The notes under the pieces: model-generated
Databases searched by the model: none
The model's input: the letters and a program-made list of their open reading frames with translations, nothing else
What the model was told of the DNA's origin: nothing
In this document: in pieces, positions 41,198 through 49,696 of the stretch
How positions within the stretch are numbered: position 1 is the stretch's first letter
Layout: each line of letters opens with the position of its first letter
Made by a program: the position numbers and the translations under genes
Assembly: GCF_963929015.1 (NCBI RefSeq)
Contig: NZ_CAWVHE010000011.1
Location: forward strand, 124,001 to 188,000
From: Merdimonas sp963929015
Lineage (GTDB): Bacteria; Bacillota; Clostridia; Lachnospirales; Lachnospiraceae
Reading direction: 5' to 3'
DNA length: 64,000 bases

Positions 41198-42436
41198 ATG
41201 AAAAGAAGAGTCGTAGTGACAGGACTTGGGGCAGTCACCCCCATCGGAAATACAGTGGAAGAGTTCTGGAATAATATTAAAAAGGGAACCGTGGGAATCG
41301 GAGAGATCACCAAATTCGACACCACAGACTACAAAGTAAAGATTGCCGCAGAAGTCAAAGATTTTGTGGCTAAGGAGAGAATGGATTTCAAATCAGCCAG
41401 GCGAATGGAACCATTTTCCCAGTATGCGGTAGCGGCGGCAAAAGAAGCCTATGAAGACGCAGGACTTGACATTTCAAAAGAAGATCCTTACCGCGCCGGC
41501 GTCATCATCGGCTCCGGGATCGGAAGCCTTCAGGAAGTGGAGAAGGACTATGAGAAGATCCTGACCAAAGGACCGTCCAAGGTAAATCCGCTGATGGTTC
41601 CTCTGATGATCTCCAACATGGCTGCCGGAAATGTATCTATCCAGCTGGGATTTAAAGGGAAATGCACCAATGTGGTGACAGCCTGCGCCACCGGCACCAA
41701 TTGCATCGGAGACGGTCTGCGGGCCATCCAGTATGGAGATGCGGATATTATAGCCGCAGGGGGAACAGAGAGCTGTATCTGCCCGACCGGTGTGGCGGGA
41801 TTTACCAGCCTGACAGCCCTTACCACATCAGATGATCCGCTGCGGGCATCCATTCCATTTGACAAGGACAGAAGCGGATTTGTCCTGGGAGAAGGCGCAG
41901 GCGTTGTGATCCTGGAAGAGCTGGAGCACGCAAAGAAGCGGGGCGCGAAGATTTATGCGGAAGTGACAGGATACGGAGCGACCGGGGACGCTTACCACAT
42001 TACCTCTCCGGCCGAGGACGGAAGCGGCGCTGCAAAAGCGATGGAACTTGCCATAGAAGAAGGCGGGATCCAGCCTTCCCAGGTGGACTACATCAATGCC
42101 CACGGCACCAGCACTCATCACAACGATCTGTTTGAGACCAGAGCCATCAAGCTGGCGCTTGGCGATGCCGCAAAGGATGTGGTGGTCAATTCCACAAAAT
42201 CCATGATCGGTCACCTTCTGGGAGCGGCCGGCGGTGTGGAATTTATCGTCTGCGTCAAGAGTATTCAGGACGGATTCATCCATCAGACCATGGGAACCAG
42301 GGAAGCAGATGAAGAATGCGATCTGAATTATGCCATCGGCGCTCCGGTGGAGAAAGATGTCAATTACGTGCTGACCAATTCCCTGGGCTTTGGCGGCCAC
42401 AACGCAACACTTCTTCTGAAAAAATATGAAGGATAG
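41198..42436 (+). CDS. fabF: 3-oxoacyl-ACP synthase II
   Basis: 412 residues from ATG 41198 (AAAGGACAGG upstream). In-frame extension to 40919 runs through the tandem repeat and is not part of the protein. Catalytic Cys in VTACATGTN, His in INAHGTSTHHND and His in SMIGHLLGAAGG complete the Cys-His-His site. Elongates the acyl chain. Confidence 0.96.
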   Translation: MKRRVVVTGLGAVTPIGNTVEEFWNNIKKGTVGIGEITKFDTTDYKVKIAAEVKDFVAKERMDFKSARRMEPFSQYAVAAAKEAYEDAGLDISKEDPYRAGVIIGSGIGSLQEVEKDYEKILTKGPSKVNPLMVPLMISNMAAGNVSIQLGFKGKCTNVVTACATGTNCIGDGLRAIQYGDADIIAAGGTESCICPTGVAGFTSLTALTTSDDPLRASIPFDKDRSGFVLGEGAGVVILEELEHAKKRGAKIYAEVTGYGATGDAYHITSPAEDGSGAAKAMELAIEEGGIQPSQVDYINAHGTSTHHNDLFETRAIKLALGDAAKDVVVNSTKSMIGHLLGAAGGVEFIVCVKSIQDGFIHQTMGTREADEECDLNYAIGAPVEKDVNYVLTNSLGFGGHNATLLLKKYEG

Positions 42437-42452
42437 AAAGGACGGCTGTATC

Positions 42453-42929
42453 ATGGAATTTGAAAATCTATTAAAGCTGATCCAGGCAGTTTCCGATTCA
42501 GAACTGACCGGACTGAAATACGAAGAAAAAGGTGTGAAACTTCACCTGACCAAAGAAAAAGAAACGGTAATGACTGCAGTACAGACTGTTCCGGCCTGTG
42601 AAACACAGCAGGCAGCATCCTTCGCGCCGGCAACATCCTTTGCACCGACATCCGATGCCTCTGAGACAGCAGGGACAGAAGAACCGAAAATGGAAGGGAA
42701 CATCGTGACCTCTCCGCTGGTGGGCACATTCTACGCAGCGCCGGCCGAGGATGCAGAGCCATTCGTCACCGTGGGAAGCCAGGTGAAAAAAGGCCAGACA
42801 CTGGCCATCGTAGAAGCCATGAAACTCATGAACGAAATCGAAAGCGATTTTGACGGGAAAGTCGCGGAAGTGCTGGTAGAGAACGGGCAGCCGGTAGAAT
42901 ACGGACAGCCGCTGTTTCGCATTTGTTAG
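42453..42929 (+). CDS. accB: Biotin carboxyl carrier protein of acetyl-CoA carboxylase
   Basis: 158 residues from ATG 42453. N-terminal helices, an Ala/Pro/Ser/Thr-rich linker, then the biotinyl domain with Lys 124 in VEAMKLMNEIE. Works with AccC and AccDA to make malonyl-CoA. Confidence 0.95.
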   Translation: MEFENLLKLIQAVSDSELTGLKYEEKGVKLHLTKEKETVMTAVQTVPACETQQAASFAPATSFAPTSDASETAGTEEPKMEGNIVTSPLVGTFYAAPAEDAEPFVTVGSQVKKGQTLAIVEAMKLMNEIESDFDGKVAEVLVENGQPVEYGQPLFRIC

Positions 42930-42930
42930 T

Positions 42931-43012
42931 TAGGGTACACCCTGAAAGTCGATTAGGTACAGGGTAAAAGTCAATTTGGGACGTAGACCTTTTGCATTTT
43001 ACTACGTCCCCA
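42931..43012. repeat. Dispersed element, family B, copy 1
   Basis: About 82 bp: TAGGGTACA, then ATTAGGTACAGGG, then an imperfect palindrome TGGGACGTAG...CTACGTCCCCA. The same composite occurs inverted at 48964-49047. It ends one base before the fabZ ribosome site, so it forms the fabZ leader. Confidence 0.75.
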
Positions 43013-43023
43013 GGAGGTCTATC

Positions 43024-43452
43024 ATGAACCATTTAGATATTAATCAGATCAAGGAAATTATCCCCCACAGGCATCCGTTCCTGCTCATTGATTATATTGA
43101 GGATTATGAGCCGGGGCAGTATGCAGTGGGATATAAATGTGTGTCCTACAGGGAGGAGTTTTTTGCCGGGCATTTTCCGCAGGAGCCGGTGATGCCGGGT
43201 GTCCTGACTGTGGAAGCACTGGCCCAGGCAGGCGCCGTGGCGATTCTTTCCAAGGAGGAAAACCGGGGAAAGATCGCTTATTTCGGCGGCATTAATAAGT
43301 GTAAATTTAAAGGGAAGATCGTGCCGGGGGACAAGGTCCGCCTGGAGACAAGGATCATCAGGCAGAAAGGGCCTGTCGGTGTGGGCGAGGCTGTTGCCAG
43401 TGTGGATGGTAAAACGGTTGTCAGCGCGGAACTGACATTTATGATCGGATAG
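43024..43452 (+). CDS. fabZ: 3-hydroxyacyl-ACP dehydratase
   Basis: 142 residues from ATG 43024 after AGGAGG. Hot-dog fold with catalytic His 50 and Glu 64 in the segment FAGHFPQEPVMPGVLTVEAL. FabZ next to FabK without FabM in this window leaves the route to unsaturated chains open. Confidence 0.95.
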   Translation: MNHLDINQIKEIIPHRHPFLLIDYIEDYEPGQYAVGYKCVSYREEFFAGHFPQEPVMPGVLTVEALAQAGAVAILSKEENRGKIAYFGGINKCKFKGKIVPGDKVRLETRIIRQKGPVGVGEAVASVDGKTVVSAELTFMIG

Positions 43453-43464
43453 GGGAATCGTTAT

Positions 43465-44799
43465 ATGATTAAGAAAGTATTGATCGCAAACCGCGGCGAG
43501 ATCGCGGTCCGGATTATCCGGGCGTGCCGGGAAATGGGAATTGAAACGGTTGCTGTTTATTCGGAGGCGGATAAAGAGGCGTTGCACACGAAACTTGCGG
43601 ATGAGGCGATCTGCATCGGTCCGGCGCCTTCGCAGGAGAGTTACTTAAGTATGGACCGCATTTTGAGCGCCACGATCATCAGCGGCGCGGACGCGATCCA
43701 TCCGGGCTTTGGTTTTTTGTCTGAGAACAGTAAATTTGCGGAGCTCTGTGAGCAGTGCAATATTACGTTTATTGGTCCGGATTCGAAAGTGATCGCAAGT
43801 CTTGGGAATAAGCAGGAAGCCAGAAATACCATGGTGGCGGCGGGTGTGCCGGTGATCCCTGGCAGCAAAGACGCCATTTATGATGTGGAGACTGGAAAGA
43901 AAACCGCGAAAGAGATCGGCTATCCGGTGATTATCAAGGCGGCTCTTGGCGGCGGCGGCAAAGGTATGCGTGTGGCGCAGACAGCGGAGGAGTTTGAGAA
44001 AAGCTTCCAGACCGCCCAGAAGGAGAGCCAGATGGCATTTGGCGACGGCACCATGTATATCGAGCATTTCGTACAGCATCCGCGGCACATTGAATTTCAG
44101 ATCCTGGCGGATAAATATGGAAATGTGATCCATCTGGGAGAGAGGGACTGCTCTGTACAGAGGAATCACCAGAAGATGATCGAAGAATCTCCGTCGCCGG
44201 CTCTTGACGAGAGCTTAAGACAGAAAATGGGAGAGGCTGCCGTCAGGGCGGCGAAGGCCGCGCACTATGAAAATGCGGGCACCATCGAATTTCTTCTGGA
44301 GAAAAATGGAAACTTTTATTTTATGGAAATGAATACCCGGATCCAGGTAGAGCATCCGGTGACCGAATGGGTGACCGGGATTGATCTGGTAAAAGAGCAG
44401 ATCCGGATCGCTTCCGGGGAGGCGCTTTCCTACACCCAGGACGAGGTGCGGCTTACCGGCCACGCCATTGAGTGCCGGATCAATGCGGAGAATCCGGAGA
44501 AAGGCTTCCGCCCGTCTCCGGGAACTATTACGGACATGTACCTGCCTGGAGGAAAGGGGATCCGGATCGATTCCGCGATCTACAGCGGCTATACCATTCC
44601 TCCGTATTATGATTCCATGGTGGCGAAGCTGATCGTCTGGGCCAAAAACAGAAAAGAGGCCATCCGCAAGATGCAGAGCGCCCTTGGAGAGGTTATTATC
44701 GAAGGCATTGATACCAACGTAGATTACCAGTACGAGATCCTGAACCACCCGGATTATCGCTCTGGAAATATCGATATTGAGTTTATCGAAAGATTGTAG
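43465..44799 (+). CDS. accC: Biotin carboxylase subunit of acetyl-CoA carboxylase
   Basis: 444 residues, ATP-grasp enzyme. N-terminal VLIANRGEIAVRIIRACREM, glycine-rich ATP loop ALGGGGKGMRV, and active-site segment FYFMEMNTRIQVEHPVTE. Carboxylates biotin on AccB. Confidence 0.96.
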   Translation: MIKKVLIANRGEIAVRIIRACREMGIETVAVYSEADKEALHTKLADEAICIGPAPSQESYLSMDRILSATIISGADAIHPGFGFLSENSKFAELCEQCNITFIGPDSKVIASLGNKQEARNTMVAAGVPVIPGSKDAIYDVETGKKTAKEIGYPVIIKAALGGGGKGMRVAQTAEEFEKSFQTAQKESQMAFGDGTMYIEHFVQHPRHIEFQILADKYGNVIHLGERDCSVQRNHQKMIEESPSPALDESLRQKMGEAAVRAAKAAHYENAGTIEFLLEKNGNFYFMEMNTRIQVEHPVTEWVTGIDLVKEQIRIASGEALSYTQDEVRLTGHAIECRINAENPEKGFRPSPGTITDMYLPGGKGIRIDSAIYSGYTIPPYYDSMVAKLIVWAKNRKEAIRKMQSALGEVIIEGIDTNVDYQYEILNHPDYRSGNIDIEFIERL

Positions 44800-44812
44800 A
44801 AGGTGAAGTTCT

Positions 44813-46585
44813 ATGAAATTAGACAATGTATTTAAAAAGACCAGATTATCTTCCGCCAGAAAAGCTTACATTGCCCTTGGCCACAACCGGCCGGAAGTGC
44901 CGGAAGGCCTGCTTCGCAAATGTAACAAATGCGGCGGAGCCATTATTGCGGAAGATGTGAAAAACGGATATTATATCTGCCCCAAGTGCGGCGGATATTT
45001 CCGGGTTCATGCCTACCGCCGGATCGAGATGGTGGGAGATGAAGGAACCTTTGAGGAATGGGATCAGGATCTGGCTTCTGTTAACCCGCTGCATTACAAG
45101 GGGTATGAAGAGAAGCTGGCAGGACTTAGGGAAAAGACCGGCCTGAAGGAAGCGGTGGTGACTGGCAAGGTGAAGATCCAGGGGCAGGAAACGGTGATCG
45201 GCGTCTGCGACGGACGGTTCATGATGTCCAGTATGGGTCATGTCGTGGGTGAAAAGATCACCAGAGCCGTAGAGCGGGCCACCGAAGAAAAGCTGCCGGT
45301 CATCTTATTTACCTGTTCCGGCGGAGCCAGGATGCAGGAGGGAATCGTCTCTCTGATGCAGATGGCAAAAACCAGCGCGGCCTTAAAACGCCACAGCGAT
45401 GCAGGGCTTCTCTATGTAACGGTGCTGACTGACCCCACGACAGGAGGAGTGACCGCAAGTTTTGCCATGCTGGGAGATATTATCCTGGCAGAGCCCGGCG
45501 CGCTGATTGGCTTTGCGGGTCCAAGAGTCATTGAGCAGACCATCGGACAGAAACTTCCCAAAGGATTCCAGAGGGCAGAATTCCTGGTGGAGCACGGATT
45601 TGTAGATGCGATCGTGGAGCGTCCAAAGCTTCGGGAAACGCTGGGAGAGATCCTGCGGATGCACGGGAACGGCGCGGGGATTTCCGAAGAAGAGGAAGGG
45701 GAAGAAGCGGAAACGGTCGGGACAGATGCGGCGGCAGCAAGATCTGCTGTGGATGCCGGAGACGCAGGAAGGGGTCAGACTCCGCTTCACCTTCACAACC
45801 ATGTGGCAGACGCCTGGGACCGGGTGCAGATTTCCCGTATGAAGGACCGCCCGGTGGGCACAGATTATATCCGTGCTTTATTTACGGATTTCATAGAATT
45901 TCACGGGGATCGTTATTACAAGGATGACAAGGCTATCGTGGGAGGCATCGCGTATTTTCATGGCATGCCGGTTACCGTGATCGCCCAGGAAAAGGGAACC
46001 AATACCAAAGAAAATATTGAGCATAATTTCGGGATGCCGTCTCCGGACGGATACCGCAAGGCTCTCCGCCTGATGAAGCAGGCGGAAAAATTCGGCCGGC
46101 CGGTAATCTGCTTTGTCGATACGCCGGGCGCGTTCTGCGGACTGGAGGCAGAAGAGAGAGGGCAGGGCGAGGCCATCGCCAGAAATCTCTATGAGCTGTC
46201 CGGACTGAAGGTTCCGGTGCTGAGTGTTGTCATCGGAGAAGGCGGAAGTGGCGGCGCACTTGCCATGGCTGTAGCCGACGAAGTGTGGATGCTGGAGAAT
46301 TCCATTTATTCCATCCTTTCGCCGGAAGGCTTTGCCAGCATCCTGTGGAAGGACAGCAGCAAGGCAAAAGAAGCGGCAGATGTGATGAAACTGACGGCAG
46401 GCGATCTGTTTGAACTGGGGATCGTAGAATATGTATTCCAGGAGCCGTCCCACTATACGGTGCAGAATCTAAAAGAGGTGGCCGTACAGATGGACGGGAA
46501 GATCCGGGAATTTCTGGAACAGTACGGATCGATGGATCAGGCTGCGCTTGTAGAGCACAGATATCAGAGATTCCGTCAGATGTAG
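44813..46585 (+). CDS. accDA: Acetyl-CoA carboxylase carboxyltransferase, beta-alpha fusion
   Basis: 590 residues combining both carboxyltransferase subunits. N-terminal AccD part has the zinc ribbon Cys 37, 40, 56, 59, and TCSGGARMQEGIVSLMQMAK. A low-complexity acidic linker spans about 285-320. The AccA part begins near 330 (RVQISRMKDRPVGTDYIRAL) and contains EGGSGGALAMAVADEVWMLE. Most bacteria keep accD and accA separate, so the fusion fixes a 1:1 ratio. Confidence 0.94.
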   Translation: MKLDNVFKKTRLSSARKAYIALGHNRPEVPEGLLRKCNKCGGAIIAEDVKNGYYICPKCGGYFRVHAYRRIEMVGDEGTFEEWDQDLASVNPLHYKGYEEKLAGLREKTGLKEAVVTGKVKIQGQETVIGVCDGRFMMSSMGHVVGEKITRAVERATEEKLPVILFTCSGGARMQEGIVSLMQMAKTSAALKRHSDAGLLYVTVLTDPTTGGVTASFAMLGDIILAEPGALIGFAGPRVIEQTIGQKLPKGFQRAEFLVEHGFVDAIVERPKLRETLGEILRMHGNGAGISEEEEGEEAETVGTDAAAARSAVDAGDAGRGQTPLHLHNHVADAWDRVQISRMKDRPVGTDYIRALFTDFIEFHGDRYYKDDKAIVGGIAYFHGMPVTVIAQEKGTNTKENIEHNFGMPSPDGYRKALRLMKQAEKFGRPVICFVDTPGAFCGLEAEERGQGEAIARNLYELSGLKVPVLSVVIGEGGSGGALAMAVADEVWMLENSIYSILSPEGFASILWKDSSKAKEAADVMKLTAGDLFELGIVEYVFQEPSHYTVQNLKEVAVQMDGKIREFLEQYGSMDQAALVEHRYQRFRQM

Positions 46586-46595
46586 GAGATGTGTG

Positions 46596-47648
46596 ATGAA
46601 TAGAAAACCATTGCGGATGGGAAAGATAGAAGCAAAACTTCCTGTGATACAGGGAGGAATGGGGGTAGGCATCAGCCTTGGCGGACTGGCCGGGGCTGTT
46701 GCAAAAGAGGGCGGCATAGGGATCATCTCTGCCGCCCAGATTGGATTTCGGGAGCCTGATTTTGACCGGAATCCCAGAGAAGCAAATTTACGGGCTGTGA
46801 AGACGGAGTATGACAAGGCAAGAAGCCTTGCGCCGGAGGGCGTGATCGGGTTCAATATTATGGTGGCAATGCGCGGGTACGAAGAGTATGTGCGCGCGGC
46901 CATTGACGCAGGAGCGGACCTGATCATTTCCGGGGCGGGCCTTCCCACCGATCTTCCCAGGATCGCGGGAGAATCCGGGGTAAAACTTGCGCCGATCGTG
47001 TCCACAGAAAAATCGGCCCAGGTCATTTTAAAATACTGGGATAAAAAATATCACCGGATCCCGGATCTTCTGGTCATTGAAGGGCCGAAAGCCGGCGGGC
47101 ATCTGGGATTTCATCTGGGCGAGATCGAAGAATTTCAGAAAACATATGACGAGGAAGTAACGAAGATCCTGGCGGTGGTGAAAGGGTATGAAGACCGGTA
47201 CGCTCAGCATATTCCTACGGCGCTTGCAGGCGGCATCTCCGACAGGGCGGCGGCAGATCACGCATTTTCTCTGGGGGCGGATGCCATACAGGTAGCCACC
47301 AGATTTGTAACGACCAAAGAGTGCGATGCAGACATCCGCTACAAGGAAGCCTATGTAAATGCGAAAGAAAGCGATATTGTGATTGTCAAAAGCCCGGTAG
47401 GCATGCCGGGAAGGGCGATCCGCAACGCATTTATCCGGCGGGTGGAAGCAGGGGAGCAGATCCCACACAGTCCCTGCCACGGCTGTCTCCACAAATGCGA
47501 CCCGTCGGCCATTCCCTATTGCATTACCGATGCGCTGATCCATGCGGCCAAAGGCGAGATTGACGAGGCGCTGCTGTTCTGCGGGGCCGACGCCTGGAAG
47601 GCGGACCGGATCGAAACCGTAAAAGAAGTCATAGATTCCCTGCTGTAA
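46596..47648 (+). CDS. Nitronate monooxygenase/FabK-family flavin oxidoreductase
   Basis: 350 residues from ATG 46596, 6 nt after AGGAGA. Same superfamily as FabK (LPVIQGGMGVGISLGGLAGA, EGPKAGGHLGFH with the active histidine, DAIQVATRFVTTKE). It differs by a C-terminal Cys-rich segment HSPCHGCLHKCDPSAIPYC that could bind an iron-sulfur cluster. The family includes nitronate monooxygenases and unassigned reductases. Its place at the end of the fab operon suggests a lipid-linked role, but the substrate is unknown. Confidence 0.85.
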   Translation: MNRKPLRMGKIEAKLPVIQGGMGVGISLGGLAGAVAKEGGIGIISAAQIGFREPDFDRNPREANLRAVKTEYDKARSLAPEGVIGFNIMVAMRGYEEYVRAAIDAGADLIISGAGLPTDLPRIAGESGVKLAPIVSTEKSAQVILKYWDKKYHRIPDLLVIEGPKAGGHLGFHLGEIEEFQKTYDEEVTKILAVVKGYEDRYAQHIPTALAGGISDRAAADHAFSLGADAIQVATRFVTTKECDADIRYKEAYVNAKESDIVIVKSPVGMPGRAIRNAFIRRVEAGEQIPHSPCHGCLHKCDPSAIPYCITDALIHAAKGEIDEALLFCGADAWKADRIETVKEVIDSLL

Positions 47649-47697
47649 AGGCGAAAAGAGGCGACAGATTTCCTGTCAGAAGGGCGAAAAGAAGCTA

Positions 47698-47727
47698 TTG
47701 ATTCTGTGATGCGGAAAAGCGTATAAT
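47698..47727 (+). promoter_or_regulatory. Promoter of the fabT-like gene
   Basis: TTGATT, 18-bp spacer, TATAAT (47722-47727), 30 bp before the start codon. No TTTGA-N3-TCAAA box is seen here. Confidence 0.6.
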
Positions 47728-47756
47728 AGAGACAAAGACGAAAGAGGCAATCGAAT

Positions 47757-48227
47757 ATGAAAGATGCGTATGAAGTGATCAATCATACCCTGGTAAGCCT
47801 GATCAATGAAATTTGGGAGTTGGAGGAAAAGGCGATCATTACCGAAGAATTTAAAGACCTTACCAACAACGACATGCATGTGATTGAGGCAATCGGCCTG
47901 GGAAATGGCGGAAATATGTCTGCCATTGCGAAAAAACTGAATATTACCATGGGTTCACTGACTACTGCCATGAATAGTCTGGTCAATAAAAAGTATGTGG
48001 AGCGTCACAGAAGCGAAGAGGATAGGAGGGTGGTGTTCGTAAGACTGACGGCGAAGGGCGTGAGGGCATACCGGCATCACGAGGATTACCATCGCCAGAT
48101 GACGCAGGCCATCCTGGACAAGCTGGACGAAAAAGAGCTGCCGGTACTTCTGAAGACGCTGGATGCACTGGACGAATTCTTTACCGGGTACAGCCAGAAA
48201 GAGTTTGCACAGGAAAAGAACGCTTAA
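47757..48227 (+). CDS. fabT: MarR-family regulator, FabT-like
   Basis: 156 residues. Winged helix with recognition region MSAIAKKLNITMGSLTTAMN near residues 60-80 and the wing RHRSEEDRRVVFVRLT. MarR proteins in fab clusters (FabT) bind TTTGA-N3-TCAAA sites with acyl-ACP as co-repressor. Such sites flank the fabH promoter 10.8 kb upstream. In streptococci fabT comes before fabH, here it comes last; the FabT call is inferred from context and the boxes. Confidence 0.8.
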   Translation: MKDAYEVINHTLVSLINEIWELEEKAIITEEFKDLTNNDMHVIEAIGLGNGGNMSAIAKKLNITMGSLTTAMNSLVNKKYVERHRSEEDRRVVFVRLTAKGVRAYRHHEDYHRQMTQAILDKLDEKELPVLLKTLDALDEFFTGYSQKEFAQEKNA

Positions 48228-48245
48228 GAAGCAGGAGGGATGCTT

Positions 48246-48965
48246 ATGTATGAACAGGAGATCCGCAGATTAAGAGAAATTGTCGCAGACAGTAAAAACA
48301 TTGTTTTTTTCGGGGGAGCCGGAGTTTCCACAGAAAGCGGCATCCCGGATTTCCGGAGTGAAGACGGACTGTACCGACAGAAATACAGCTATCCGCCGGA
48401 GCAGATCATCAGTCATACATTTTTTGTCCGCCATCCGGAAATCTTTTTTGAATTTTACAAAGATAAAATGATGGCGCTGGATGCAAAGCCCAATGCGGCG
48501 CATATCAAGCTGGCTCAGTGGGAGCAGGAAGGCAGGCTGACCGCAGTCATTACCCAGAATATCGACGGCCTTCACCAGGCCGCAGGCAGTAAAACCGTAC
48601 TGGAGCTTCATGGAAGCATCCACCGCAATTATTGCCAGAATTGTGGCAAATTCTACGACGCCCGGTATGTAAAGGACACTCCGGGGATTCCGCACTGCGA
48701 GTGCGGCGGCGTGATCAAGCCGGACGTGGTCCTGTACGAAGAAGGACTGGATCCCGACGTGATCCAGCAGAGCGTACATGCCATCGCAAATGCCGACACA
48801 CTCATCATCGGCGGCACGTCGCTGGTCGTATACCCGGCGGCAGGATTTATCGATTATTTCCGGGGGAGACATCTGGTAGTGATCAATAAAAGCGCCACAG
48901 CAAGAGAAGTGGGCGCGGAGCTTACGATTGCCGGTCCGATCGGAGAGATCATGGCGGCAGTGTAA
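48246..48965 (+). CDS. cobB: NAD-dependent protein deacylase, sirtuin
   Basis: 239 residues from ATG 48246, 6 nt after AGGAGGG; ATG 48240 abuts the ribosome site. NAD motif FGGAGVSTESGIPDFRS, TQNIDGLHQAAG, catalytic His 122 in LELHGSIHR, zinc cysteines 130, 133, 151 and 153. It lacks the residues needed to know whether it prefers acetyl or longer acyl groups. Directly follows the fabT-like gene and may be co-transcribed. Confidence 0.92.
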   Translation: MYEQEIRRLREIVADSKNIVFFGGAGVSTESGIPDFRSEDGLYRQKYSYPPEQIISHTFFVRHPEIFFEFYKDKMMALDAKPNAAHIKLAQWEQEGRLTAVITQNIDGLHQAAGSKTVLELHGSIHRNYCQNCGKFYDARYVKDTPGIPHCECGGVIKPDVVLYEEGLDPDVIQQSVHAIANADTLIIGGTSLVVYPAAGFIDYFRGRHLVVINKSATAREVGAELTIAGPIGEIMAAV

Positions 48966-49047
48966 TGGGGACGTAGACCTTTGCAAAAGGTCTACGTCCC
49001 CATTTGCAATTTGCCCTGTACCTAAATGGAATTTACCCTGTACCCTA
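48964..49047. repeat. Dispersed element, family B, copy 2 (inverted)
   Basis: Near-perfect palindrome AATGGGGACGTAGACCTTT...AAAGGTCTACGTCCCCATT, then TTGCCCTGTACCTAAAT and TTTACCCTGTACCCT, the inverse of the flank of copy 1. It starts inside the sirtuin stop codon and could end that transcript. Confidence 0.8.
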
Positions 49048-49128
49048 TGTGACTTTATCACAGAAAAATGGGGGGATTTTTGTTAATATCTGCCTATAAA
49101 ATGTGAAATACAGGAGGATTCTAGAGAT

Positions 49129-49449
49129 ATGAGTTTTTTTTCAAATATGCAGGAGAAATCATTGCAGGAATATATCAATGAAGCAAGAGGCCGGGAGGGC
49201 AGTATTTTTCTGGATGTACGGACTCCGGAAGAATATAGGGAAGGGCATATTGAGGGGAGTTTCAACCTGCCATTGCATGAGCTGAAGAAAGTTGAGTCAT
49301 TGATCCCGGATAAGACGAGCCCGGTTTATGTGTATTGCTTAAGCGGAGCCAGAAGTAAGAGATCGACAGCGCTGATGAAACATATGGGGTATACGGATGT
49401 GACGGATATGGGAGGGTTGCTCGGTCAGAAGACAGATTTGGTGAAGTGA
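49129..49449 (+). CDS. Rhodanese-like sulfurtransferase domain protein
   Basis: 106 residues, one rhodanese domain. LDVRTPEEYREGHIEGSFNL and the active loop YCLSGARSKRS with Cys 70. No signal peptide, so cytoplasmic. RBS CAGGAGG. Likely carries sulfur as a persulfide; the partner is unknown. Confidence 0.9.
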   Translation: MSFFSNMQEKSLQEYINEARGREGSIFLDVRTPEEYREGHIEGSFNLPLHELKKVESLIPDKTSPVYVYCLSGARSKRSTALMKHMGYTDVTDMGGLLGQKTDLVK

Positions 49450-49476
49450 AGATGCATTGATAAGCAGCATTGATAA

Positions 49477-49560
49477 GCAGCATGACTGAAGCAGCATGAC
49501 TGAAGCAGCATGACTGAAGCAGCATGACTGAAGCGGCATAGCTGAAGCGGCATGATTGAA
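49477..49560. repeat. 14-bp minisatellite, six copies
   Basis: Unit GCAGCATGACTGAA: four identical copies (49477-49532), then two variants. Two related 13-bp units precede it. No gene is seen between 49450 and 49694; the rest is AT-rich up to the hairpin at 49621. Confidence 0.9.
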
Positions 49561-49620
49561 GCACTATGGTTTAAGTGACATAGATAAAAAAGAACAAATA
49601 AAAAAGTTAATAGAATAGTC

Positions 49621-49696
49621 AAAAAAGAGGGTGTCCCAAAACTGTAGATTTTGAAATATGAAGGGAAGAATTTAAAGTTTTGGGACACTCTTTTTT
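49621..49696. terminator. Long hairpin terminator / possible MITE remnant after hydF
   Basis: Arms 49621-49643 and 49676-49696 pair over about 20 bp (core GTGTCCCAAAACT/AGTTTTGGGACAC), with A and T runs outside, so it can terminate both the rhodanese and hydF transcripts. The GTGTCCCAAAA ends look like transposon ends, and the hydF stop codon lies in the last bases. Confidence 0.65.

Noticed and set aside
49477..49560. CRISPR array
   Set aside because: The units are 14 bp with no spacers between them, and no cas genes are near. The same holds for the 19-, 24- and 74-bp repeats.
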